DNA of 64,000 nucleotides from Chloroflexi bacterium UBA6077 (GCA_002436065.1 DIXP01000038.1:147747-211746), one strand, 5' to 3'. Shown: positions 26,603-35,385, numbered from the stretch's first letter. The notes: a model not told the origin generated them from the letters alone. A program made the numbers and translations.

Positions 26603-27414
26603 GGTTGCCACCCCAACTCCTTCAGCCGTGCCAGGCCACTCCTCATGACCTCGTCCTGGCTCTCGTACACGTTGATCTCGAGGAAGCTGGGCCCGGAGAA
26701 GGATACATCCTTCAGAGCCTCGAACACGCCGGCGAAATCGATGTTGCCCTCACCGATCGGCGAGTGGCTCCACACCTTCCCGTCGTTGTCGGAAAGGTGC
26801 ACGCAGCCGAGCCACGGGCCAATCTCACGAATGGCGTCCGTTGGGGACTCGTACAGGTTGGCGTTGGCCACGTCGTAGTGGACCCTGCAGTGCTCGCTGT
26901 TGATCTCCTCTGCCATCCGCCTCAGCTCGCCGCCGACGTGGCAGAGCGAGTATCCGACGTTCTCCAACAGGCAGGTCACACCCTTCCTCGACGCGTGCTC
27001 CACGCATTGCTCCACCCCCTCCCTGGCCAATCGCCAGATCTCCTCAGGCGGAGGAGAGAAGAGAGGCGTAGGCTTGCCCGGCACGATCATCATGTAAGGA
27101 GCACCGAGATCAGCCGCCAGGTCGATATCGTCCTTCATCTCCCGGATCGTCTCGGCCCGTACCCCTGGGTTGATGCTGGCTATGTTCAAGTCGTTGAAGC
27201 GCCGGTTGATCAGTGAGGGCCGGACGCCGTGCTTGTCGAACACTCGCAACATCTTCGCGCGGCCCGATGCGTCTACGTCGGGAGGCCAAATGTGAGGCGG
27301 ACCCACGGACACCTCGATGTCTTTGAAGCCAACTTCGGCTAGACGCCTCAGCGTTTCTTCGAAGGGACTAACGTAGACGTACGAGAACGTTGCGCAGCCA
27401 AGCTTCATCGTCAC
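26599..27414 (-). CDS. Sugar phosphate isomerase/epimerase-like TIM-barrel protein (third copy)
   Basis: 271 residues; starts MTMKLGCATFSYVYVSPFEETLRR. GTG at 27414 is preferred because GGAGGG lies nine bases upstream, with an ATG two codons later as alternative. It shares MIVPGKPTPLFSPPPEEIWRL with the downstream copy, and metal-ligand blocks LLENVGYSLC, HYDVANANLY, CVHLSDND and FLEINVY are present. The stop overlaps the next start as ATGA. It follows the TRAP binding-protein group by a terminator, so it likely begins its own transcript with the downstream isomerase and ThDP enzyme. Confidence 0.8.
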   Translation of the reverse strand: MTMKLGCATFSYVYVSPFEETLRRLAEVGFKDIEVSVGPPHIWPPDVDASGRAKMLRVFDKHGVRPSLINRRFNDLNIASINPGVRAETIREMKDDIDLAADLGAPYMMIVPGKPTPLFSPPPEEIWRLAREGVEQCVEHASRKGVTCLLENVGYSLCHVGGELRRMAEEINSEHCRVHYDVANANLYESPTDAIREIGPWLGCVHLSDNDGKVWSHSPIGEGNIDFAGVFEALKDVSFSGPSFLEINVYESQDEVMRSGLARLKELGWQP

Positions 27415-27447
27415 TGTGTTGTACCCTCCTCAATATCTCGGATCAGG

Positions 27448-27482
27448 AGCGATCGGGATGACACGGCGCCATCCCGATCGCT
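27448..27482 (-). terminator. Terminator-like hairpin after the first TRAP binding-protein gene
   Basis: A 13-bp perfect stem (AGCGATCGGGATG with its complement, loop nine bases) directly follows the dctP-type stop at 27490. The same hairpin, with the last codons of the gene, recurs after the second dctP copy. Confidence 0.6.
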
Positions 27483-27489
27483 ATCGGAT

Positions 27490-28554
27490 CTACTTCAGCG
27501 ATGTCCGCACCTTATCGACCCAGTCCTTGGGGGCTATGTTGACGTTCTTCTCGTAGACCGGCTGCACAATGTCATTGAACTGCTTCATCTCCGCGTCGGC
27601 AGGCTTGTACACCGTGATCCCGGCCTGCTCCAGGGTCGCCTTGTGCACCCCATCGCTCTTCACATCTATGTCGAGCACCTGCATGGTCCCGTCCCTGTAG
27701 GCCTCGTCGATGGCCTTCTTCAGCTCGGGGGAGAGACTCTTGTAGTGCTCCAGGTTCATGGTGACGACATTAAGGATGGGGACGATGGAATACTCGCAGA
27801 CGTACTTCAAGGCATCGGTGTGCTTGTAGTCGTTCACCGAGGCATACGCGACGTTGTAGCCATCGACCGTCCCCTGCTTGAGGGCGAGGTAGATCTCGCT
27901 CCAGTCCACCACCGACGGGTTGCTGCCGATGGCGCTGATGTAGGCAGCCTCGATAGGGGACGGCGTTGAGCGGATCTTCAAGCCCTTGGCGTCCGCCGGG
28001 ACCTTCACCTGCTTCTTGGTGGTGAAGAGGTGCCGGAAGCCCTGCGTGATGTACCCCATCACCTTGAGCCCCTTCTGCTCGCTTTCCGCCTCCAGCTCCT
28101 TCAGCCCGGGGCTCGCATCCATGAACTTCCGCAGGCCTGTATAGCCATCCGAGATCAGGAAGGGCATGTCGATGGCGCTCCAGCGGGGCACGATGGCGGC
28201 CGCGTTGCTCGTAGATGCCACGCCCATCTGGACGGCCTTCTGAAGCACGGCCTCGTTGGCCTTCTGCTCGGCGCCCAGGGCTCCCTCCCAGTAGATCTCC
28301 ACCTGGACCTGTCCCTTGGTCTTCTCCTCGATCACCTTCTTCCAGGTCTTTTGCATGTCACCCTTGACACTGTTCTCACTGGTGCCCGTCGCCCACTTCC
28401 AGACGACGGGAGCACCGGACTTGGCGGCAGGCTGCGCGGCGGCGGCGGGCTGGGCGGTGGCTGGGCTGGACGAGCAGCCAACGGCAATCATCACCAGGCC
28501 AAGCGAAACCACAACGAGGCTGGCCAAAGTGCTCTTCGCGATGTGATGGTTCAT
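27490..28554 (-). CDS. dctP: TRAP transporter substrate-binding protein (DctP family), copy 1
   Basis: 354-residue lipoprotein: MNHHIAKSTLASLV...LVMIAVGC gives a lipobox with the acylated cysteine, followed by a Ser/Pro/Ala-rich linker. Family motifs are LKIRSTPSPIEAAYISAIGSNPSVVDW (carboxylate-binding Arg region) and YLALKQGTVDGYNVAYASV. The binding protein collects an organic acid outside the membrane for the DctQM permease at 35386-37246. ATG 28554 follows GAGGAGGACACG. The second copy (28686-29768) is nearly the same protein, so this is a tandem duplication. Confidence 0.9.
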   Translation of the reverse strand: MNHHIAKSTLASLVVVSLGLVMIAVGCSSSPATAQPAAAAQPAAKSGAPVVWKWATGTSENSVKGDMQKTWKKVIEEKTKGQVQVEIYWEGALGAEQKANEAVLQKAVQMGVASTSNAAAIVPRWSAIDMPFLISDGYTGLRKFMDASPGLKELEAESEQKGLKVMGYITQGFRHLFTTKKQVKVPADAKGLKIRSTPSPIEAAYISAIGSNPSVVDWSEIYLALKQGTVDGYNVAYASVNDYKHTDALKYVCEYSIVPILNVVTMNLEHYKSLSPELKKAIDEAYRDGTMQVLDIDVKSDGVHKATLEQAGITVYKPADAEMKQFNDIVQPVYEKNVNIAPKDWVDKVRTSLK

Positions 28555-28568
28555 CGTGTCCTCCTCCC

Positions 28569-28628
28569 TTTCATTGTCAGTGTCTTCTACCCTCCGCATT
28601 TCATTGTCAGTGTCTTCTACCCTCCGCA
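28569..28628. repeat. Two tandem copies of a 30-bp unit upstream of dctP copy 1
   Basis: The unit TTTCATTGTCAGTGTCTTCT plus ten more bases occurs at 28569-28598 and again at 28599-28628 without change. It lies between the dctP copy 1 start and the terminator hairpin of copy 2, in the presumed 5' leader. Confidence 0.8.
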
Positions 28629-28643
28629 ATGTCTGGGAGCAGG

Positions 28644-28678
28644 AGCGATCGGGATGACACGGCGCCATCCCGATCGCT
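28644..28678 (-). terminator. Terminator-like hairpin after the second TRAP binding-protein gene
   Basis: Same 13-bp stem and flanking bases as the hairpin at 27448-27482. The repeat shows that gene and terminator were duplicated as a unit. Confidence 0.6.
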
Positions 28679-28685
28679 ATCGGAT

Positions 28686-29768
28686 CTACTTCAGCGATGT
28701 CCGCACCTTATCGACCCAGTCCACAGGCGCGACATTCAAATTCTTCTCGTAGACCGGTCCCACGAGGTCCTGCCATTGCTTCAACTCCGCTGCCGTAGGC
28801 GTGTAGAACGTGACCCCGCCCTTTTCTAGGGCAGCCTTGTGCACCTCGTCGTCCCTCTGGCTCATTTCCATGACCTGCTTGTTGCCTTCCGTGTATGCAT
28901 CGACCATCGCCTGCCTCAGTTCGGGAGTTAGGCTGTTGTAGTGCTCCAGGTTCATGGTGATGACCGACACGATCGGAACAATCGAATACTCAAGGCAATA
29001 CTTCAGAGCATCGGTGTGCTTGAAGTTGTTTACTGAAGAGTAGGCCACGTTGTAGCCGTCGACCGTCCCCTGCTTGAGGGCCAGGTAGATCTCACCCCAG
29101 TCCACCACCGACGGGTTGCTGCCGAACGCGGCGACGTATCCAGCCTCAAGCGCCGACGGAGTGGTGCGCAACTTCAGCCCCTTCGCATCAGCCGGGACCT
29201 TCACCTGCTTCTTGGTCGTGAAGAGGTGCCGGAACCCTTCTTGGAGGTACGCGACAACCTTCAGGCCTTTCTTCTCGGTATCAGCCTCCAGCTCCTTCAG
29301 CCCGGGGCTCCCAGCCATGAACTTGCGCAGCCCGTCGTACCCGCCGGTGATGAGGAAGGGCATATCGAGAGCGCTCCAGCGGGGCACGATGGCAGCTGTG
29401 TTGCTGTTGGAGGCCAGCCCCATCTGGACGGCCTTCTGAAGCACGGCCTCGTGGGCCTTCTGCTCGGCGCCCAGGGCTCCCTCCCAGTAGATCTCCACCT
29501 GGACCTGTCCCTTGGTCTTCTCCTCGATCACCTTCTTCCAGGTCTTTTGCATGTCACCCTTGGCGCTGTTCTCACTGGTGTTCGTCGCCCACTTCCAGAC
29601 GACGGGGGCCGCAGACTTGGCAGCAGGCTGCGCCGTGGCACCGGACTTCGCAGCCGGCTGGGTGGGCGCGGGAGCCGGGCTGGACGAACAGCCTACGGCC
29701 ATCAAGACCAGACAGGACAGAACTACGGCAAAACCGGTCAGCGTGCTCTCCGCGATTCGAGGGTTCAA
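28686..29768 (-). CDS. dctP: TRAP transporter substrate-binding protein (DctP family), copy 2
   Basis: 360 residues. Lipobox LVLMAVGC, a Pro/Ala-rich linker, and then near-identical blocks to copy 1 (VVWKWAT.TSENS, QKTWKKVIEEKTKGQVQVE, YWEGALGAEQKA). The start is TTG at 29768, preceded by AGGAGGACACG, the same leader that precedes ATG in copy 1. The weaker start should lower translation relative to copy 1. Sequence differences concentrate in the ligand-binding half (LSCLVL..., FGSNPSVVDWGE), so the two proteins may differ in substrate. Confidence 0.88.
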   Translation of the reverse strand: MNPRIAESTLTGFAVVLSCLVLMAVGCSSSPAPAPTQPAAKSGATAQPAAKSAAPVVWKWATNTSENSAKGDMQKTWKKVIEEKTKGQVQVEIYWEGALGAEQKAHEAVLQKAVQMGLASNSNTAAIVPRWSALDMPFLITGGYDGLRKFMAGSPGLKELEADTEKKGLKVVAYLQEGFRHLFTTKKQVKVPADAKGLKLRTTPSALEAGYVAAFGSNPSVVDWGEIYLALKQGTVDGYNVAYSSVNNFKHTDALKYCLEYSIVPIVSVITMNLEHYNSLTPELRQAMVDAYTEGNKQVMEMSQRDDEVHKAALEKGGVTFYTPTAAELKQWQDLVGPVYEKNLNVAPVDWVDKVRTSLK

Positions 29769-29828
29769 CGTGTCCTCCTACTGCAACCGTATAGTTGCTC
29801 GTGCGGGTCCATCCGCGTCGAGACAAGG

Positions 29829-30890
29829 CTACTTTGCCGAGGCTTGCGCCTTTGCCATCCACTCCTTGCTGGCGACCTCCGGGAACTTCTCGTACACTGC
29901 AGGCGCAAGGTCCATCCAGGCCTTCAGATCCGCCGCGGTCGGCTCAAAGACCTTAATCCCTTCCTTCTTTACTGTCTCCTTGAACTCCAGGTCGGCCTTC
30001 TTCCCAAGCTCGATTGCCTGGGTAGTCGCCTCGTTCCCCGCGTCGAGCACCTGCTGCTGCAACTCCGCCGGTAGCTTGTTGAACTCCTCCAGGTTCATCG
30101 CATAGTTGGCGATGATTGGAACCACTGCCATCTCGTTGATATACCTGACAGCGTCGGTCATCTTGTACTGCACTATCGACGAGTAGGCGATGAACAAACC
30201 GTCCACCACACCCTGCTTGAGGGCCAGGTAGGTCTCTCCGAAGTCGACGACCGAGGGGTTCGCCCCGAAGCCCGTCACGTAGCCCCCTTCCAGCTTGGAG
30301 GGGGTAGTCCGCAGCTTCAATCCCTTGAGGTCGGCGGGGGTCTTCACTTCCTTCTTCGTGGTCCACAGGTGACGGTGACCCTCCCACTGGAAGCTGAACG
30401 TCTTCAAACCTACCTTCTCGGAGGCCGCTTGCAGGTCCTTGATCGCGGGACCGTTCATGAACTTGGCGACCCCATCGACTCCGTTGGGGATCAGGAACGG
30501 AAGGTCGAGCGCGGCGAACATCGGCACGATGGCCGAGTAGTTGGCGGAGGAGGCGAGGCCGATCTGTACGGCTTTTTGGAGTGTACCCTCCATCGCCGTC
30601 CGCTCAGCGCCGATGGCGCCGTCGTAGAAGATTTCGACCTTGATCTTGCCGTTCGTCTTCTTGTTGATCAGGTCGGCCAGTACCCTTTCCTGCTCGCCCT
30701 TGTTCGTCTGCGGGCTATTGTTCACGGCCATCTTCCATGTCACGGCGGCCGCCGACTGAACCGGTGCCGCAGCGGACGCGGCGGTCGGGGCCACCGGTTG
30801 AGCGGATGGCACGCAGCCAACCCCGATCAGCAGTACAGCCGATAGGCAAACTGCGAGCGATAGTCTGACAGTGCCCTTCCGAGTTGACAT
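29829..30890 (-). CDS. dctP: TRAP transporter substrate-binding protein (DctP family), more distant copy 3
   Basis: 353 residues with lipobox VLLIGVGC and an Ala/Pro/Ser linker. Family blocks: LKLRTTPSKLEGGYVTGFGANPSVVDFGETYLALKQGVVDG. It is clearly related to copies 1 and 2 but more divergent (for example EREFFYDGAIGAERTAME replaced by its own version around residue 95). GGAGC lies six bases before ATG 30890. The 214-bp gap upstream to fixX carries no gene. Confidence 0.88.
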   Translation of the reverse strand: MSTRKGTVRLSLAVCLSAVLLIGVGCVPSAQPVAPTAASAAAPVQSAAAVTWKMAVNNSPQTNKGEQERVLADLINKKTNGKIKVEIFYDGAIGAERTAMEGTLQKAVQIGLASSANYSAIVPMFAALDLPFLIPNGVDGVAKFMNGPAIKDLQAASEKVGLKTFSFQWEGHRHLWTTKKEVKTPADLKGLKLRTTPSKLEGGYVTGFGANPSVVDFGETYLALKQGVVDGLFIAYSSIVQYKMTDAVRYINEMAVVPIIANYAMNLEEFNKLPAELQQQVLDAGNEATTQAIELGKKADLEFKETVKKEGIKVFEPTAADLKAWMDLAPAVYEKFPEVASKEWMAKAQASAK

Positions 30891-31104
30891 CTGGTGCTCC
30901 TTCCAAATACCTTGTCACTTGGGCGCAGTTATGGTCGTCCCGCGTTTCGCCATTGGGCATCACTAGTCCCAGAGTTCACTCACTGTTGTCCGGCCGCTTG
31001 CGCTGGAAAGCGCGCGACTGTTGAGCAGACGATGCTCGATATGTACACTACCAAGACGGCGTCCCCCTCCTTTCCGGGCCAGAGCCCAACTCTCTCCGCT
31101 TCGT

Positions 31105-31383
31105 TTACCCGAACTTGTACTGGAGACCGAAGCCGCCTCTCGGGTAGCGCCACTCGATGTTGGAGTTGGGACAGCCGATGCGGCAGGCGCCGCACTCCAG
31201 GCAGCCGTTGTACCCAACCGTAATTGCCCCCTCCTCCCACTTGTACACCTGCGCCGGGCAGAAGGCCGTACACAGCTTGCGCTCGCATGAGTTCCGGCAC
31301 GCCTCTTGCGAGCGCACTACGAGGTGGGAGCCAGCCTCGTCGGGCTTGAACCCAACCAGGAAGAGCTTATCCTCTAGGTTCAT
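31105..31383 (-). CDS. fixX: FixX-type ferredoxin
   Basis: 92 residues. The cysteine blocks CERKLCTAFCP and GCLECGACRIGCPN, plus the terminal EWRYPRGGFGLQYKFG, are diagnostic of FixX. The gene starts at ATG 31383, overlapping the fixC stop as ATGA. FixX receives electrons in the FixABCX electron-transfer complex, which couples NADH oxidation to quinone reduction and reduced ferredoxin or flavodoxin. Confidence 0.92.
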   Translation of the reverse strand: MNLEDKLFLVGFKPDEAGSHLVVRSQEACRNSCERKLCTAFCPAQVYKWEEGAITVGYNGCLECGACRIGCPNSNIEWRYPRGGFGLQYKFG

Positions 31384-32717
31384 GCCAGCGACCTCCAGGC
31401 TCCAATTGCGTCTTTCGCGAAGCCCCACAAGGAGCGCTTCGCCAGCACCGAGCGCACGATTCCGCCCTGCTTCTCCGCCTTGGTCTTCTCGTCCACCGCG
31501 ATGAACTCGCGCGCTGCATCGTTCACCATGTTCGGGTAGAGGCTGAAAAAGTGAGTGTTGGACTCGAAGAAGGCCGGCGCCTTGCGGTACTTCTTCAGGT
31601 CTTTCATCACGTAGCTCTGCTCTAGTCTGGTCCGGTACGAGGCGAGCGCGGCGGCCGAGAAGTCGCCGGCCTGTTTGGCCTCCAGGATCGTCTCCGCGGC
31701 CATCTGCCCCGAGGCCATCGCGAGGTTTGAGCCCTCGATGTGTACAGAGTTCACCAAACCCGCGGCGTCACCCACCACCAGAAAGCCGTCCGCGACGACT
31801 GGTGGGACGTGCTTGTAGCCGCCCTCCGGGATCAGGTGGGCCATGTACTCCTTCGTCTCGCCTCCAGCAATCAACCGCCTCACCATAGGGTTTTCCTTGA
31901 AGTTCTCTATCAGGTCGTGCGGTCGCAGCCCCGTCCGCGCGAAATCGGAGAGGACCGCTCCCATCCCGAGCGAGATCGACTCGCGATTCGTGTAGATGAA
32001 GGCGGTGCCGAACATCCCCGCGGTGCCCGCGCCGAACACCTCGATAGCTGTGCCCTCTCCCTCCTCCAGGGCGAAGCGGTCCTGGATCTTCTCCGCCGGC
32101 ATGGCGATGATCTCCTTGACCGCGAGCGCAACGTGCTGGGGATGCAGCTCCGGGTGGAGTCCAGCGGCCTTAGCCAGGAGAGAGTTGACTCCATCGGCTG
32201 CGATGACGACATCGGCGTAGAGGTCGCCGTCGTCGCGGCCAGTCCTGACGCCGACGACTCTGCCGTCGCGCCTTATGACGTCCTCCACCACGGTGTCGGT
32301 GAGCAGCATAGCGCCCGCCTCTTCGGCGAGCCCCGCGTACCATCGGTCGAACTTAGCGCGGAGGACAGTGAAGGAGTTGTACGGCTCCTCGCAGAAACGC
32401 TGGGTCTTAAACCCTACGCTGGTAACAGAGTCCTTGCTCAGGAGCCAGTAGCGGCGCTCTGATATGTAGCGCTCGAGCGGCGCTTCCTCCCAGAAGCGAG
32501 GGATGATCTTCTCCAACTGGTGGCGGTAGAGCACGCCACCCATGACGTTCTTCGAGCCCGGGAATACGCCACGCTCGAGCAGCGCCACCTCGAGACCGGC
32601 GCGCGCAAGGAGGAGCGCGGTGGTCGCGCCCGCCGGACCGGTCCCGACAACTATCGCATCGAACTTCTCTTCGTCTCCCACCGTCTCGTACCTCCGCGAG
32701 TCAGCGATCGGCTGCAC
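31380..32717 (-). CDS. fixC: FixC-type ETF-quinone oxidoreductase
   Basis: 445 residues by the longest start. The FAD-binding motif VVGTGPAGATTALLLARAG and later GDAAGLVNSVHIEGSNLAMASGQMAAE match FixC/ETF-QO. GTG at 32717 is the longest possible start, but GTG at 32681, with GGAGG-like bases eight upstream, gives the shorter family-like N-terminus VGDEEKFDAIVVGTG. It is followed without gap by fixX. FixC passes electrons from FixAB to quinone. The cluster order fixA, fixB, fixC, fixX is canonical. Confidence 0.92.
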   Translation of the reverse strand: MQPIADSRRYETVGDEEKFDAIVVGTGPAGATTALLLARAGLEVALLERGVFPGSKNVMGGVLYRHQLEKIIPRFWEEAPLERYISERRYWLLSKDSVTSVGFKTQRFCEEPYNSFTVLRAKFDRWYAGLAEEAGAMLLTDTVVEDVIRRDGRVVGVRTGRDDGDLYADVVIAADGVNSLLAKAAGLHPELHPQHVALAVKEIIAMPAEKIQDRFALEEGEGTAIEVFGAGTAGMFGTAFIYTNRESISLGMGAVLSDFARTGLRPHDLIENFKENPMVRRLIAGGETKEYMAHLIPEGGYKHVPPVVADGFLVVGDAAGLVNSVHIEGSNLAMASGQMAAETILEAKQAGDFSAAALASYRTRLEQSYVMKDLKKYRKAPAFFESNTHFFSLYPNMVNDAAREFIAVDEKTKAEKQGGIVRSVLAKRSLWGFAKDAIGAWRSLA

Positions 32718-32742
32718 CTGCGGCGCCCGGCCGCGTGGATTT

Positions 32743-33729
32743 CTAACCCTGCTTCCTCTTCCGGATGCTTTCGATGAGCCTTGGGACTATCTCAAACAGG
32801 TCTCCCACCACGCCGAAGTCCGAGTACTGAAAGATCGAGGCGTCCGGGTTCCTGTTCACCGCCACTATCACCTCGGAGGTCTGCATCCCTATCCGGTGCT
32901 GCACCGCTCCCGAGACTCCTAGGGCTATGTAGAGCTTCGGCTTGACGATCTTCCCGGTCAGGCCGATCTGGGTGGCGTAGTCTATCCAGCCCGCATCCAC
33001 CGCTGGCCGGGTGGAGCCCACCGCGCCATCCAATTCTCTCGCCAGCTCCCTGAGCAATTCGAACCCTTCCGCCGTGCCGAGCCCGCGCCCGCCAGCCACG
33101 ACGACGCTCGACTCCTCCACCGGAAGCGACGAGCTGCTTTCCGCCGCGGTCTCGACGATCTCGGCGGCATGCCCGGTCTCGATTACGACATCGAGGAATT
33201 CGATCGCCGTCTGAATCGACGCGGGAGAGGCCTCCGCCGAGACCGCGTTCGGCCGCATCAGTACCACCCCGCGACCATCCACGAAGCCCTTTTCCTCCAC
33301 GATGCTTCCGCCGAACACGGGACAGGTGACGACCGGTTGGCCTTCCGCGACCCGCACGTCGGTCGCCGCGGCGATCACCCCCAGCCCCAGCCTCGCCGAG
33401 AGTCTGGCCGCGACGTCCCGGCCCGCATTTGATGCGGCGATCAGCACGATCAAGGGGGCGACCGCCTGCACCGCCCTCTCAACCACGGCGGCCTCGGCAA
33501 CTACAGGGAACGAGCCGCAGCGCTTGTCCTCCGAGACGAACGCCCTCTCAACCCCGTACTCGCCCAGCTTCTCCGCCGCGGCAGAAGCCCCCGGCCCGAT
33601 CACCACAGCCGACACCGGGCCGCAGCCCTCATCGGCCAACTGCCTCGCTCTGGTAGCCAACTCCAGAGCCATCCGCCTGGGCTCACCGTTTCTCTGCTCG
33701 GCTACGAGCAATACGCCTGTGAGAGACAT
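32743..33729 (-). CDS. fixB: FixB-type electron transfer flavoprotein alpha subunit
   Basis: 328 residues. The C-terminal FAD-binding part shows VVAGGRGLGTAEGFELLRELA, GSTRPAVDAGWIDYATQIGLTGK, PKLYIALGVSGAVQH and INRNPDASIFQYSDFGVVGDL (read AVNRNPDA in this copy), all ETF-alpha signatures. ATG 33729 follows a G-rich site. It pairs with FixA 11 bp upstream. Confidence 0.92.
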   Translation of the reverse strand: MSLTGVLLVAEQRNGEPRRMALELATRARQLADEGCGPVSAVVIGPGASAAAEKLGEYGVERAFVSEDKRCGSFPVVAEAAVVERAVQAVAPLIVLIAASNAGRDVAARLSARLGLGVIAAATDVRVAEGQPVVTCPVFGGSIVEEKGFVDGRGVVLMRPNAVSAEASPASIQTAIEFLDVVIETGHAAEIVETAAESSSSLPVEESSVVVAGGRGLGTAEGFELLRELARELDGAVGSTRPAVDAGWIDYATQIGLTGKIVKPKLYIALGVSGAVQHRIGMQTSEVIVAVNRNPDASIFQYSDFGVVGDLFEIVPRLIESIRKRKQG

Positions 33730-33740
33730 CTCTATACCCC

Positions 33741-34517
33741 CTACAGCATCCTCTTCGAGGCGAGGAACTCGATGGTCTGATCGGCAGCCGTCCCGTCATC
33801 CGTGATCACCGGCCCCGCCACCTTCGGGGGTGCAGCGGTCGCCGACAGCACCCGCGTCTTCGAGCCTGCTCTCCCTACTCGATCGCGGTCGATGCCGATA
33901 TCCGCGCAACTCCAGACAGGTATCTCCGCCCGCTTCGCCGCCATCATCCCTTTCAGAGCCGGATAGCGCGGCTCGTTGATCCCCTTCACGACGGACACTA
34001 GCGCCGGCAGTGCGGCCGATATCACGACGTACCCGCTGTCGGTCATTCGCTGTGTCCTGATCGCGTTATCCACCACCTCAAGCCTGCTGGCGAACGTGAG
34101 TTGCGGCAGCCCTAGGAACTCCGCGACGGCCCCGGGGACGAGCCCCGTCCCGGCATCTGTGCTCGCCATCCCGAAGAGGACCAGGTCGAACTCGAGCTTC
34201 CTCAATGCCATGCTGAGGGCGTAGGCCGTGCCCAGCGCATCGGACCAGGCGAGTGCTGGATCGCTCACGAGCACGGCGCGGTTCACGCCCATGGCGAGAG
34301 CCTTCCGCACAGTCTCTCGGGCGGTAATCGGCCCCATACAGAGGGCGGTCACATCTCCGCCGGCTGCTTCCCTCACCTTCAGTGCCTCCTCGATAGCGTA
34401 CTCGTCGAAGGGGTTAAGGATCGGCTCGGCGATAGTCCGGTCCAGCGACAGGTCCGCGGTCAGCCGCCTCTCGGCGGATGTGTCCGGCACCTGCTTCACA
34501 CATACGACGATCTTCAA
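33741..34517 (-). CDS. fixA: FixA-type electron transfer flavoprotein beta subunit
   Basis: 258 residues. [16 protein letters not shown] begins the ETF-beta fold; NPFDEYAIEEALKV and DAGTGLVPGAVAEFLGLPQLTFAS follow. The start codon is TTG at 34517, with GGAGGTG directly upstream. FixA and FixB together take electrons from NADH and, in bifurcating versions, split them. The first gene of the fixABCX operon; the SDR gene lies 64 bp upstream in the same direction. Confidence 0.9.
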   Translation of the reverse strand: MKIVVCVKQVPDTSAERRLTADLSLDRTIAEPILNPFDEYAIEEALKVREAAGGDVTALCMGPITARETVRKALAMGVNRAVLVSDPALAWSDALGTAYALSMALRKLEFDLVLFGMASTDAGTGLVPGAVAEFLGLPQLTFASRLEVVDNAIRTQRMTDSGYVVISAALPALVSVVKGINEPRYPALKGMMAAKRAEIPVWSCADIGIDRDRVGRAGSKTRVLSATAAPPKVAGPVITDDGTAADQTIEFLASKRML

Positions 34518-34581
34518 TCTTCACCTCCACTGAGCCGGGCGCGGCCAGCCCATCTTCGCCCGCGCCCGGTGGTCCATGCTG

Positions 34582-35358
34582 TTATGCTGTTTTCGGCGGC
34601 ATCACCGCCGCCGACGAGAAACCGCCGTCCACCCACACCATCGATCCTGTCATCCAGGCTGACTCGTCGGACGCCAGCAGCACCGCCACTCCGACGTAGT
34701 CCTCCGGCTTGGCCAGGCGGCCGAGGGGAATGCGCGCGACCTCCCTCTCCTCGACCTCCGGGGTAATTCGGGTCCGGTTCAAGCCCGTTATGGTGGTATG
34801 AGGCACGATCCCGTTCGCGCGGATGTTGTACTGCGCGAACTCCACGGCCATGGCCTTCGTGAGCACCTTCAGCGCGCCCTTGCTGCTCCCGTACACCGCC
34901 AAACGAGGGTTGATCAGTTCGCAACTGCTGGATATGGTGTTGATGATCGAGCCTCCCCCGGCCACCCGCATGTGGGGAACCACTTCCTGGGTGCAGAGCA
35001 GCGGCCCTTTCAGGTTGACGCCGATCACCCTGTCGAACTCCGCCTCGGACAGGTCCAGGATGAGATCCCGGTTTGCCACGCCGGCGTTGTTCAGCAGCAC
35101 GTTTACCTTGCAGAACCTCTGCACGACCGCCTCGACCATCCTACGGATCGAGGCCCGGTCGGTCACGTCCACCTGGACCGCCATCCCCCGGCCACCCTTC
35201 TCGGCGATCATGGCCGCGGTCTCCTCCGCTCCCCCGATTGCCACATCGGCCACGCACACGGCCGCTCCCGCCGCCGCGAGCCCCAGGCTCATCGCCCGGC
35301 CTATGCCGGAGCCTCCTCCCGTTACGATGGCGACCTTGCTCTCTAGATTCATTGCCAT
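34582..35358 (-). CDS. Short-chain dehydrogenase/reductase (SDR)
   Basis: 258 residues of classical SDR: TGGGSGIGRAMSLGLA (cofactor glycines), NNAGVANRD, catalytic Ser-Tyr-Lys in INTISSSCEL...YGSSKGALKVLTKAMA, and C-terminal SDESAWMTGSMVWVDGG. It oxidises or reduces a hydroxyl/keto group, probably of a hydroxyacyl intermediate. GGAGG lies ten bases before ATG 35358. It lies between dctM and fixA on the same strand, so it is likely co-transcribed with both. Confidence 0.88.
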   Translation of the reverse strand: MAMNLESKVAIVTGGGSGIGRAMSLGLAAAGAAVCVADVAIGGAEETAAMIAEKGGRGMAVQVDVTDRASIRRMVEAVVQRFCKVNVLLNNAGVANRDLILDLSEAEFDRVIGVNLKGPLLCTQEVVPHMRVAGGGSIINTISSSCELINPRLAVYGSSKGALKVLTKAMAVEFAQYNIRANGIVPHTTITGLNRTRITPEVEEREVARIPLGRLAKPEDYVGVAVLLASDESAWMTGSMVWVDGGFSSAAVMPPKTA

Positions 35359-35385
35359 TGCTCAATACCCTCCAAGTTGTCCTGA

